A stretch of DNA of 46,312 nucleotides from an uncultured Lachnospiraceae bacterium (GTDB taxonomy: Bacteria > Bacillota > Clostridia > Lachnospirales > Lachnospiraceae): positions 4,039-50,350 of the forward strand of contig CAJUCK010000005.1 in NCBI GenBank assembly GCA_910585395.1, read 5' to 3'. The position numbers and the translations under genes were made by a program. Every line of letters begins with the position of its first letter. The stretch's first letter is position 1. The notes beneath the pieces are model-generated. The model had not been told where the DNA came from, did not search any database, and saw nothing but the letters and a program-made list of their open reading frames with translations. Below, in pieces: positions 27,465-34,337 of the stretch.

Positions 27465-28145
27465 ATGGATAACTTCTTTGCTGCGCCCACAAATGAATGG
27501 AATGACAATGCAGTCCGTCTTACTCCCGCAGGTATTCTGACCGTTGCCGCTGTTATCGGGCTTCTGATAATTATTGCTCTGCTCATGCGCTACCATCAAT
27601 CCCGTTCCAGAAAAATTACAACCAGGCAGCTTGTTTTTTCCGCTGCCGCTATGGCCCTTGCACTGGTCACTTCCATGATAAAACTCTTTGAAATGCCTAT
27701 GGGTGGTTCTGTGACACTCCTGAGTATGCTGTTTATTGTTCTTATCGGTTACTGGTTTGGCCCTTATGCTGGTCTCATGACTGCCATTGCCTATGGTCTT
27801 TTGCAATTTGTTCTGGAACCTGTTTTCTATACGGTTCCCCAAATGCTTACAGATTATCCACTTGCTTTTGGCGCCCTGGGCTTATCCGGGTTTTTTGGCA
27901 GACAAAAATACGGCCTCATCAAAGGTTATCTTGCAGGTGTTTTGGGACGTTACTTTTTTTCTTTTTTGTCTGGTATCATTTTCTTTGCTTCCTACGCGCC
28001 AGAAACCATGGCCGCCCCTGTTTACTCTCTGGCATACAACGGATCTTATCTGGGCGCGGAAGCCGTTATCACCCTGGTCCTTCTTGCGCTGCCTCCAGTT
28101 TCCAAGGCGCTTGCGCAGGTCAAGCAGATGGCTCTGGAAGAATAA
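27465..28145 (+). CDS. thiT: Thiamine ECF transporter S component ThiT
   Basis: A 226-residue integral membrane protein that binds thiamine for the ECF transporter. An extra N-terminal hydrophobic helix (~18-40) precedes the usual six-helix core. ThiT hallmarks are MPMGGSVTLLSMLFIVLIGYWFGP, GLLQFVLEPVFYTVPQ and DYPLAFGALGLSGFF. The ATG at 27465 is chosen because GGAGG (27455-27459) precedes it; the earlier in-frame ATG (27453) is part of that ribosome site. It converges with the methyltransferase gene, whose stop is 6 bases away, without an evident terminator between them. Confidence 0.92.
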   Translation: MDNFFAAPTNEWNDNAVRLTPAGILTVAAVIGLLIIIALLMRYHQSRSRKITTRQLVFSAAAMALALVTSMIKLFEMPMGGSVTLLSMLFIVLIGYWFGPYAGLMTAIAYGLLQFVLEPVFYTVPQMLTDYPLAFGALGLSGFFGRQKYGLIKGYLAGVLGRYFFSFLSGIIFFASYAPETMAAPVYSLAYNGSYLGAEAVITLVLLALPPVSKALAQVKQMALEE

Positions 28146-28151
28146 CAAATT

Positions 28152-30152
28152 TCAGAATTTTGAATATAAATTACAAATGATATGGTATTCCTCTTCTGTC
28201 AGCCCATAGGCAGAAGCAATTTTTCTGTCTGCCTCATTGTAATGCTGTTTCCAGCTTTGCGAATCAGTGGCAGACATAATTTTTTCTGCCAATATTACAA
28301 TTTCCTGCTGCACTTCGTCTGAGACCACAGGGACAGGCAGCTTTTCTAAGTAGCTGCGCAGCACTTTTACAGAGCAGAACTTTCGGTCGTACACAAACTG
28401 TGCTGGACGCGAATTAAAAACTGCGAGAATATATTTCAGTTCCATCCGGCTGATCCGTGGGATTACAATATTGCAGCTGTTCAGAGATAATCTCTGCCTG
28501 TCATCATATGCAAAGATCAGCTTTTTTCCAATAAAACGATAAAACAGCTTCTCTTTCGCCCTGTAACAGCTGTCTGGAGCTGTCTGCTGAAAATTCTCCG
28601 GCTCATAAGAAAGATATTGTTTTCCTTCCTGTATTTGATATTTTCCAATATCGCTGCCTTTAAGTACTATCTCATTCTCTCCTGTCTTCTCTTTCTGAAC
28701 ATATTTTTTATTGTTTCCTGTCACTATTCCCAATGCAAAATCAGCCTGTCCTTTCAGAAAAACAACAGGCTGATGATGTTCTATCTTGTGCAAGATTTCA
28801 TATTCCTCATCTGGCATATGAAAGTTAAAGCAATCTGTTCTTACCACCCGGCTGCACTTTATCTCAAATTCCTGATGTTCTTTGTAAATATGCATTCCAA
28901 CCGTGTCCAGCGGTTCCCCATTTTTTTGTATATTGAGAATTACTGACGGGCACTGCACGTTGTAAAATACATTTCCCAGATAGCTGATACTCTGAATCTG
29001 GAACCGCTCAGACATAAGTTTACGGATTTTTTCATGGGATTTGACATGCAGCACTGCTTCCGGCAGTACAAAGGCAATTACTCCTCCCTGTCTCACGCTG
29101 CGGAATGACTGTTCCAGAAACAGGTCATAAGCTTCTCTGCCAGTTCCTGTAAGAAAATTATCTTTGATAAATTGACGCTGTTTAAAATCAGCTGAACTGC
29201 CCCAAGGCGGATTGCCCAAAATTAAGTCATAGCTTTCTCTCTCCTGACTGCCAAGAAAATCTCTGACCTGAATCCGCTCTTGAATTAAAGATACCGGCGC
29301 CTCCTGGCAGGCAATAGCAAGATTGATTCTGGCAAGCTGCACAGCAAGAGAATCCGTATCTCCGCCATAAAGCGCTTGCATATGACATTTTTCAGATAGC
29401 TGAAGCAGGAAGTTCCCTGTCCCGCAGCAGGGGTCTAAAATTTTAAGGGAATCTTTCTCTGTCAGCATTTTCTCTAAACTTATCCGCTCCAGCAGTTCCT
29501 GCACAATATATGCTGGAGTATAGTACGCTCCGGCCGCCTTGCGCGCGCCTATATTTTTAAGAGAGAGATACAATGTTCCCAGTACATCCTGCCCAGGCTC
29601 CAGACTGTATATAATCCCGGAAAAAAGAGGCTCTGGCTGGTAATAATCAGCCTCCTGGCGCATCTCTTCCTTCCCCAGCAGATCATGAATCAAGATATCG
29701 TACCTGCCCAGATCCAGGTTTTTCTGCCTGTAGTGAAACAAGTAATTTTCTGAGAATTCATATTTACTGCCCAGCGCCTGGCAGAAAAGCTGCAAAGCAC
29801 ATTCTGCAAGTATTTCACGAAGCTTCTTCTCTTTTGGCGGACGGCCTTTCAGTCTGCCCACGAGCCTGGAAATCACTGAAAGATTTTCTGAAGAATCTTT
29901 GAGATAACTGGCATACATTCCGCTGCCATCCACATATTTCTTATTTCTTCTGCTTTTTAAAGACTTTGTATTTCCATCTTTCAGTTCTTCTAATAAATTC
30001 TGCACATACTCTTCTGAAAAATATGATTTTCCTTCCAGCACTTTGTCAGGCACAAGCCTGCCCAGACGCAGCCAGTTCCTGCCAGTAGCTTCTGAGACCG
30101 ACAGGCGCTGGCAAAGTTCTTTCATGGAAATTTCTCTATTCCGTCCACACAT
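28152..30152 (-). CDS. Orphan N6-adenine DNA methyltransferase with N-terminal helix-turn-helix
   Basis: A 666-residue class-gamma type methyltransferase using S-adenosylmethionine. The N-terminus (~8-50) reads as a helix-turn-helix/excisionase-like motif (ELCQRLSVSEATGRNWLRLGRL). Motif X YYTP is at 210-213, motif I DPCCGTG at 240-246, and the catalytic NPPW at 314-317. A TaqI-like target-recognition region fills ~440-620 (GSDIGKYQI, PRISRMELKYILAVFNS). No endonuclease motif or restriction partner is adjacent, so it looks solitary, like epigenetic methylases such as CamA of Clostridioides difficile. The start at 30150-30152 has GGAAG upstream. It lies 24 bases after a chemoreceptor stop, so the two are likely cotranscribed. 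Confidence 0.88.
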   Translation of the reverse strand: MCGRNREISMKELCQRLSVSEATGRNWLRLGRLVPDKVLEGKSYFSEEYVQNLLEELKDGNTKSLKSRRNKKYVDGSGMYASYLKDSSENLSVISRLVGRLKGRPPKEKKLREILAECALQLFCQALGSKYEFSENYLFHYRQKNLDLGRYDILIHDLLGKEEMRQEADYYQPEPLFSGIIYSLEPGQDVLGTLYLSLKNIGARKAAGAYYTPAYIVQELLERISLEKMLTEKDSLKILDPCCGTGNFLLQLSEKCHMQALYGGDTDSLAVQLARINLAIACQEAPVSLIQERIQVRDFLGSQERESYDLILGNPPWGSSADFKQRQFIKDNFLTGTGREAYDLFLEQSFRSVRQGGVIAFVLPEAVLHVKSHEKIRKLMSERFQIQSISYLGNVFYNVQCPSVILNIQKNGEPLDTVGMHIYKEHQEFEIKCSRVVRTDCFNFHMPDEEYEILHKIEHHQPVVFLKGQADFALGIVTGNNKKYVQKEKTGENEIVLKGSDIGKYQIQEGKQYLSYEPENFQQTAPDSCYRAKEKLFYRFIGKKLIFAYDDRQRLSLNSCNIVIPRISRMELKYILAVFNSRPAQFVYDRKFCSVKVLRSYLEKLPVPVVSDEVQQEIVILAEKIMSATDSQSWKQHYNEADRKIASAYGLTEEEYHIICNLYSKF

Positions 30153-30176
30153 GTTTTTCTTCCTGATACTGCCTCC

Positions 30177-31637
30177 TTAATCTTTGAGTACTCCGCTGAG
30201 CCGCTCAATACCATCCTGCACTTTCTCCAGAGACTTGAGAATATCCTCTACTCCTGATACCTGCTCTTCTGTTGACATGCTGATCTCTGTGGTAGTCTCT
30301 GCGGACTTCTCTGAAATTGCCTCCAGCCTGTTCATAGATTCCAGCAGAGATTCTTTGATATCAACAATGTTGGATAATTCCTGTTTCAGCACTTCGATAA
30401 CAGAAAGAACTTCCTCTGAAGAATGAATCATCGTTTCAAAGATCTTTACCGTATCATTTAACTGCTCATAGGATTCCTTGACCGCCATGCCGTTCATATC
30501 CATAATCTTATTGGTTTCTTCTACGGTTTCAACAATATCCTTTAAAATATTATCAATTTCTTTGGTTGCCTGTGATGATTCCATAGATAATGAATTTATT
30601 TCACTTGCAACCACTGCGAACCCTTTTCCGGCTTCCCCTGCTCTTGCAGCTTCAATTGCCGCATTCAGCGCCAGAAGATTCGTCTGCTGGGCAATCTGGT
30701 CAATGCTGTCCACAATACCTGCAATCAAACTAGATTTCTGAGCCAAGGCAGCCACACCATCTTCTGCTGCTTTCGTAGCCTTGATGTTCTCATCAAACTT
30801 CTTGGAAAGCGCTGAAATTGAGGTAATCCCCTCATCATTTTTTTCTTTGAGCTGCACCATATTCTCCATGGTAACATCCACCTGCTCTTCCGAAGCCAGA
30901 ATCTTGTCATTTAAGGTATTAAAAATTTCAATACTGCTGTTCACTTCCTCAATTTGTCTCTCTGAGCTAGAAGAAATTTCTTCTGTAGAAGAAGCAATCT
31001 CCTGGGTGCTCTGCCCAAAGCCGCTCAATGATGCATGTATATTATCGGTAGATTGCTGAATGCCTGTAAATGCCTGCCGCACATTCTCCAAGAGTTCTTC
31101 TGTCTCAGACTCTTTTGTTTCCACTGTGATAAACAGCGAACGTGTCCTTGTGACAATCAGCACGGCTGCCAGAACTGTCAGTGCGTACACCATCAATATA
31201 AAAATCCAGATAGACAGCGTATACATCGTCATGTATGCTTGGGGAAAAATAATCATCGCTGCTGTATTGGATACAATCAGCACCGCTGAATACACTGTTA
31301 TTGTTGATAATTCATAATAAGAAACTGCCAGAAACAGAATTAAAAAATATGCTTCTGCCATCGCGCCAAACGCTCCTGGAGTGCCAGCAACAATCGTTAT
31401 CGCTCCAAAGACTGGCAAGATGGAGACATACAGATATTTTGCATATTTTCCCAGATTTTTTTCAAATAATTTTACCAAAATACCCATTGGCAGCATGGCC
31501 ACTACAATACTGTCCTTTAACGCCCCTCCATTAAACAGCAGCACGTATAAAAATGCAACCGCTGGTACCGCGGCATAAAACAAAAACATAATAAAATTTG
31601 TTCTTTTTTCTTCATTTTTTAAAATTTCAAGCTGCAT
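30177..31637 (-). CDS. Methyl-accepting chemotaxis protein, six-TM membrane sensor without extracellular domain
   Basis: A 486-residue receptor-like protein. The N-terminal ~165 residues contain about six hydrophobic segments with only short loops (FYAAVPAVAFLYVLLF, YLYVSILPVFGAITIV, FLILFLAVSYYEL and so on). The cytoplasmic signalling domain (~180-486) has the conserved tip QIAQQTNLLALNAAIEAARAGEAGKGFAVVA. No HAMP or Cache domain is visible, so the stimulus may be sensed within the membrane. The start at 31635-31637 follows GGAGGAGG. It is first in an operon with the N6-methyltransferase. A palindrome covers the -35. Confidence 0.9.
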   Translation of the reverse strand: MQLEILKNEEKRTNFIMFLFYAAVPAVAFLYVLLFNGGALKDSIVVAMLPMGILVKLFEKNLGKYAKYLYVSILPVFGAITIVAGTPGAFGAMAEAYFLILFLAVSYYELSTITVYSAVLIVSNTAAMIIFPQAYMTMYTLSIWIFILMVYALTVLAAVLIVTRTRSLFITVETKESETEELLENVRQAFTGIQQSTDNIHASLSGFGQSTQEIASSTEEISSSSERQIEEVNSSIEIFNTLNDKILASEEQVDVTMENMVQLKEKNDEGITSISALSKKFDENIKATKAAEDGVAALAQKSSLIAGIVDSIDQIAQQTNLLALNAAIEAARAGEAGKGFAVVASEINSLSMESSQATKEIDNILKDIVETVEETNKIMDMNGMAVKESYEQLNDTVKIFETMIHSSEEVLSVIEVLKQELSNIVDIKESLLESMNRLEAISEKSAETTTEISMSTEEQVSGVEDILKSLEKVQDGIERLSGVLKD

Positions 31638-31687
31638 ACTTCCTCCTCCAATATCTTTTTAGTGAATTTCAAAAAATTTACAGAGAG

Positions 31688-31731
31688 ATTTTACCATATT
31701 TTGTCTATTATTACAAGTTCTGACAACTTGT
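31688..31731 (-). promoter_or_regulatory. Promoter of the six-TM MCP gene with palindrome over -35
   Basis: Minus-strand TTGTAA (31711-31716), 17 bases, extended -10 TGGTAAAAT (TAAAAT at 31688-31693). The perfect palindrome ACAAGTT-CTGAC-AACTTGT (31713-31731) overlaps the -35, placed like a repressor operator. Confidence 0.5.
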
Positions 31732-31821
31732 GAGTTTTCATTTTTTATCAGCTCTGCGCTGCAGCCATTTGAAAAATATAAACGATTTATCTTACATACG
31801 CCACTTCCATCTAAAACAGTA

Positions 31822-31850
31822 TTCATATTTTTCCTTTTATTACATAGAAT
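31822..31850 (+). promoter_or_regulatory. Putative promoter of the DUF6512 operon
   Basis: TTCATA (31822-31827), 17-base spacer, TAGAAT (31845-31850), 42 bases before the start. Confidence 0.4.
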
Positions 31851-31892
31851 AAAAATATTCTGAACATATCTGACAGCAAAATGGAGGAAATT

Positions 31893-32405
31893 ATGTATAA
31901 AAAGCTTTTATTTTTCACTATTGGCGGAATCCTTTTCACTTCTCTTTTCGGAACATTATCCCACTTTGTCTATGAATGGTCTGGAAAAAACTGGATAGCA
32001 GGACTGTTTACTCCTGTCAGCGAATCTACATGGGAGCACATGAAATTATTATTTTTCCCTATGCTTTTATATGGCTTATTTTCCTGGCTTTCTCTGAGAA
32101 AAGATTATCCCTGCATCTCTTGCAGCTATCCCCTCGGCATCCTTGCCGGAACTTTTGCCATACCGGTGCTTTTTTACACTTATTCTGGCATTCTTGGGAA
32201 AAATTACACCGCTGCAGACATTTCCATCTTTTATATCTGTGTGGTTCTTGCTTTTACAGTCACATACGCTCTGTGCCGCTGTAAAAAAGAAAAAACCTGC
32301 CTGCTGCCTGCCTTCCTGGTGCTGGCTCTTGCTATATGTTTTTTCTGGTTCACCGCAGCCGCTCCAGAATTTGGCATTTTTTCTCCTCCAGCATATGATA
32401 AATAG
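31893..32405 (+). CDS. DUF6512 family membrane protein
   Basis: A 170-residue integral membrane protein with about five hydrophobic segments and no known function. The N-terminal region carries the family-type motif TLSHFVYEWSGKN and then PVSESTWEHMKLLFFP, which is strongly conserved in Firmicute DUF6512 proteins. The start at ATG 31893 is preferred because GGAGG (31884-31888) precedes it; the ATG at 31881 overlaps that site. It is followed 17 bases later by a conserved hypothetical gene, probably in the same transcript. Confidence 0.78.
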   Translation: MYKKLLFFTIGGILFTSLFGTLSHFVYEWSGKNWIAGLFTPVSESTWEHMKLLFFPMLLYGLFSWLSLRKDYPCISCSYPLGILAGTFAIPVLFYTYSGILGKNYTAADISIFYICVVLAFTVTYALCRCKKEKTCLLPAFLVLALAICFFWFTAAAPEFGIFSPPAYDK

Positions 32406-32422
32406 AAAAAAAGGATTTTTCT

Positions 32423-32908
32423 ATGAACTATGAAACTCTTGTACCAGTAACCGGTATTATTCAAAACATTTCCCAATCCCCCGGCAACTGCTGCCATCAG
32501 ACAATCACCATCAGCACGCCTAACGGCATCAACCATTTTATGCTCTCCCCCAGTACCACTGTGGTAGACAGCACCCTGCTTCGATCTGGAATGCCTGTAG
32601 CAGCTTTCTACGATTCCAGCCTGCCAGTTCCATTAATTTATCCTCCCCAATTTCAGGCAGAGCTTATTACACCGCTGCGCAACGATGAGACTGTCATGCT
32701 GAATTTTTTCCGCAGAAATCTTACTGCCCGTGATAATTCTCTGCGTCTGAACCTTGACCGCAGCACAAGAATTCTCACCTTAAACGGACAGCGTTATTCC
32801 TGTCCTCCAGGTGGAAATTTCCTGCTTGTATACTATTCCGTTACCACGAGAAGCATTCCTCCTCAAACCACTCCCCGAAAAATCATTGTCCTGTGCAATG
32901 ATCGATAA
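32423..32908 (+). CDS. Conserved hypothetical protein
   Basis: A 161-residue soluble protein with no signal peptide or membrane segment; I do not assign a family. The N-terminal half (PVTGIIQNISQSPGNCCHQTITISTPNGINHFMLSP) reads as short beta strands like an OB-fold or small barrel, followed by GMPVAAFYDSSLPVPLIYPPQFQAEL, rich in aromatics and prolines. The C-terminus (LNLDRSTRILTLNGQRYSCPPGGNFLLVYYSVTTRSIPPQTTPRKIIVL) is again beta-rich. The start has AAAGGA 8-9 bases upstream. It is probably cotranscribed with the DUF6512 gene. Its stop codon lies in the loop of a terminator hairpin. Confidence 0.7.
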   Translation: MNYETLVPVTGIIQNISQSPGNCCHQTITISTPNGINHFMLSPSTTVVDSTLLRSGMPVAAFYDSSLPVPLIYPPQFQAELITPLRNDETVMLNFFRRNLTARDNSLRLNLDRSTRILTLNGQRYSCPPGGNFLLVYYSVTTRSIPPQTTPRKIIVLCNDR

Positions 32909-32928
32909 CTTCCATTGCACTTTTTTTT
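32893..32928 (+). terminator. Terminator after the hypothetical gene
   Basis: GTGCAATG (32893-32900) pairs with CATTGCAC (32913-32920), followed by eight T. The right arm doubles as the -35 of the next promoter. Confidence 0.75.
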
Positions 32929-32943
32929 CTGTTAAAGTATAAT
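32915..32943 (+). promoter_or_regulatory. Promoter of the PNPOx-like gene, overlapping the terminator
   Basis: TTGCAC (32915-32920), 17-base spacer, TATAAT (32938-32943), 33 bases before the start codon. Confidence 0.65.
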
Positions 32944-32975
32944 CATACTGATATTTACTTGAAAGGAAAAATACT

Positions 32976-33473
32976 ATGAGAAAACGCGAAAGAGAAATTA
33001 CAGATCTGTCAGAAATCCGCTCCATTCTGGAGCAATGTAAAATACTGCATTTGGGATTGAGTGACGAAGGGCAGCCCTATGTGGTCCCCCTCAATTATGG
33101 CTGCCTTATGGAGGGTGAAAAATTAACCTTTTATCTTCATGGCGCTACAGAAGGATATAAATATGATGTAATTCAGAAAAATCCCAGAGTATCCTTTGCC
33201 ATGGAATGTGACGCTGTACCATTTGAAGGAAAAGCTGCATGCCAGTACGGCATGTCATACCGCAGCCTTATGGGAAAAGGCACTGCCTCCCTTGTAACAG
33301 ATACAGAAGAAAAACAGCTGGGCTTATCCCTTCTGATGAAGACACAGACTGGAAAAGAATTTAAATTCAATGAAAAACTGGTTTCTATCGTAAATGTAAT
33401 TAAAATCACTGTGGACAGCTACTCTGCCAAAAAGAGACCTCTTCCACAAACATTAACAGCAGCAGAGAACTAA
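32976..33473 (+). CDS. Pyridoxamine 5'-phosphate oxidase-like flavoprotein (NimA-like)
   Basis: A 165-residue split-barrel protein of the PNPOx-like/NimA group, which bind FMN (sometimes heme) and reduce small molecules, including nitroimidazoles in Nim proteins. Visible features are LHLGLSDEGQPYVVPLNYG, LTFYLHGATEGYKYDVIQKNPRVSF and YRSLMGKGTASLV, the standard flavin-binding strand order. The start follows GAAAGGA. It is monocistronic with its own promoter. The natural substrate is unknown and resistance should not be assumed. Confidence 0.86.
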   Translation: MRKREREITDLSEIRSILEQCKILHLGLSDEGQPYVVPLNYGCLMEGEKLTFYLHGATEGYKYDVIQKNPRVSFAMECDAVPFEGKAACQYGMSYRSLMGKGTASLVTDTEEKQLGLSLLMKTQTGKEFKFNEKLVSIVNVIKITVDSYSAKKRPLPQTLTAAEN

Positions 33474-33488
33474 TTTTCTCTGCTGCTG
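33457..33488 (+). terminator. Hairpin at the end of the PNPOx-like gene (weak terminator)
   Basis: A perfect 13-bp stem, CAGCAGCAGAGAA (33457-33469) with TTCTCTGCTGCTG (33476-33488), with the stop codon in the loop. No T run follows, so it may instead stabilise the 3' end. Confidence 0.45.
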
Positions 33489-33572
33489 AAACTTATATCT
33501 TCCCCAAAATCAAAATGCTCTCATTTCTCTGCTTAATCGTATCATCTGCAATCAGATTGATTCTGACAATTT

Positions 33573-33616
33573 TGTCACCTTTCAGTCACCGGTCTGTCAC
33601 CAAAGCTGATTATACT
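33573..33616 (+). promoter_or_regulatory. Triple GTCACC repeats over the -35 of the ABC operon, with TATACT -10
   Basis: TGTCACC (33573), AGTCACC (33584) and TGTCACC (33595) repeat at an exact 11-bp period. TATACT at 33611-33616 is a good -10, but no -35 hexamer exists; the repeats occupy that place. This is the geometry of PhoB/OmpR-family response regulators bound in place of a -35. Confidence 0.65.
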
Positions 33617-33653
33617 AGACACCAAGATCCATCAAAGAAAAGGAGTTATTATT

Positions 33654-34337
33654 ATGGAAATATTAAAAGCAGAACATGTGACAAAAATCTATGGTACTGG
33701 TGAAAATCAGGTAAAAGCATTAGATGATGTGTCGTTCACCGTAAACAAAGGCGAATTTCTCGCTATCATTGGTCCTTCTGGTTCAGGTAAATCCACCCTG
33801 CTGCATGTCCTGGGCGGCGTGGATATTCCAACGTCAGGCAGAGTTTATATGGAGGGAACGGACGTCTATGCCCAGAATGAGAGCCAGCTCGCCATTTTCC
33901 GCAGGCGGCAGGTAGGGCTGATTTATCAGTTTTACAATCTGATTCCAGTATTAAATGTAACAGAAAACATGACTCTCCCAGTACTTATGGACGGACGCCC
34001 AGTAAATGAAGAACGGCTGGAGGAACTGCTGGGTCTTCTCTCCCTGAAAGGCAGGGAAGGGCATCTTCCCAATCAGCTTTCTGGAGGCCAGCAGCAGCGT
34101 GTCTCCATTGGCAGAGCATTGATGAATGCTCCCGCTGTGGTTCTTGCTGACGAACCCACTGGAAACCTGGACTCTAAAAACAGCCAGGAAATCGTAGAAC
34201 TGCTGAAATACTCCAATGAAAAATACAAACAGACTTTGATTGTGATTACCCATGATGAAAACATTGCGCTTCAGGCAAACCGTATTCTCGCCATTGAAGA
34301 TGGTAAAATTACAAGGGATGAGGTGATACGCTCATGA
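33654..34337 (+). CDS. ABC transporter ATP-binding protein (MacB/LolD-like)
   Basis: A 227-residue ATPase of the MacB/BceA type that powers an FtsX-like permease. Motifs are Walker A GPSGSGKST (~residue 38), Q-loop YQFYNLIPVLNV, signature LSGGQQQR, Walker B VVLADEPTGNLD and H-loop ITHD. The start at 33654 follows AAAAGGAG. Its stop overlaps the permease start by 4 bases (ATGA), indicating translational coupling. The upstream response-regulator-like repeats suggest induction by a two-component system, as for BceAB-type peptide exporters, but no kinase or regulator gene is in the window. Confidence 0.95.
   Translation: MEILKAEHVTKIYGTGENQVKALDDVSFTVNKGEFLAIIGPSGSGKSTLLHVLGGVDIPTSGRVYMEGTDVYAQNESQLAIFRRRQVGLIYQFYNLIPVLNVTENMTLPVLMDGRPVNEERLEELLGLLSLKGREGHLPNQLSGGQQQRVSIGRALMNAPAVVLADEPTGNLDSKNSQEIVELLKYSNEKYKQTLIVITHDENIALQANRILAIEDGKITRDEVIRS

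Noticed and set aside
27357..27842. 161-residue minus-strand frame
   Set aside because: Antisense to thiT, rich in H, N, K and Q as expected when a hydrophobic gene is read backwards; overlaps the thiT promoter.
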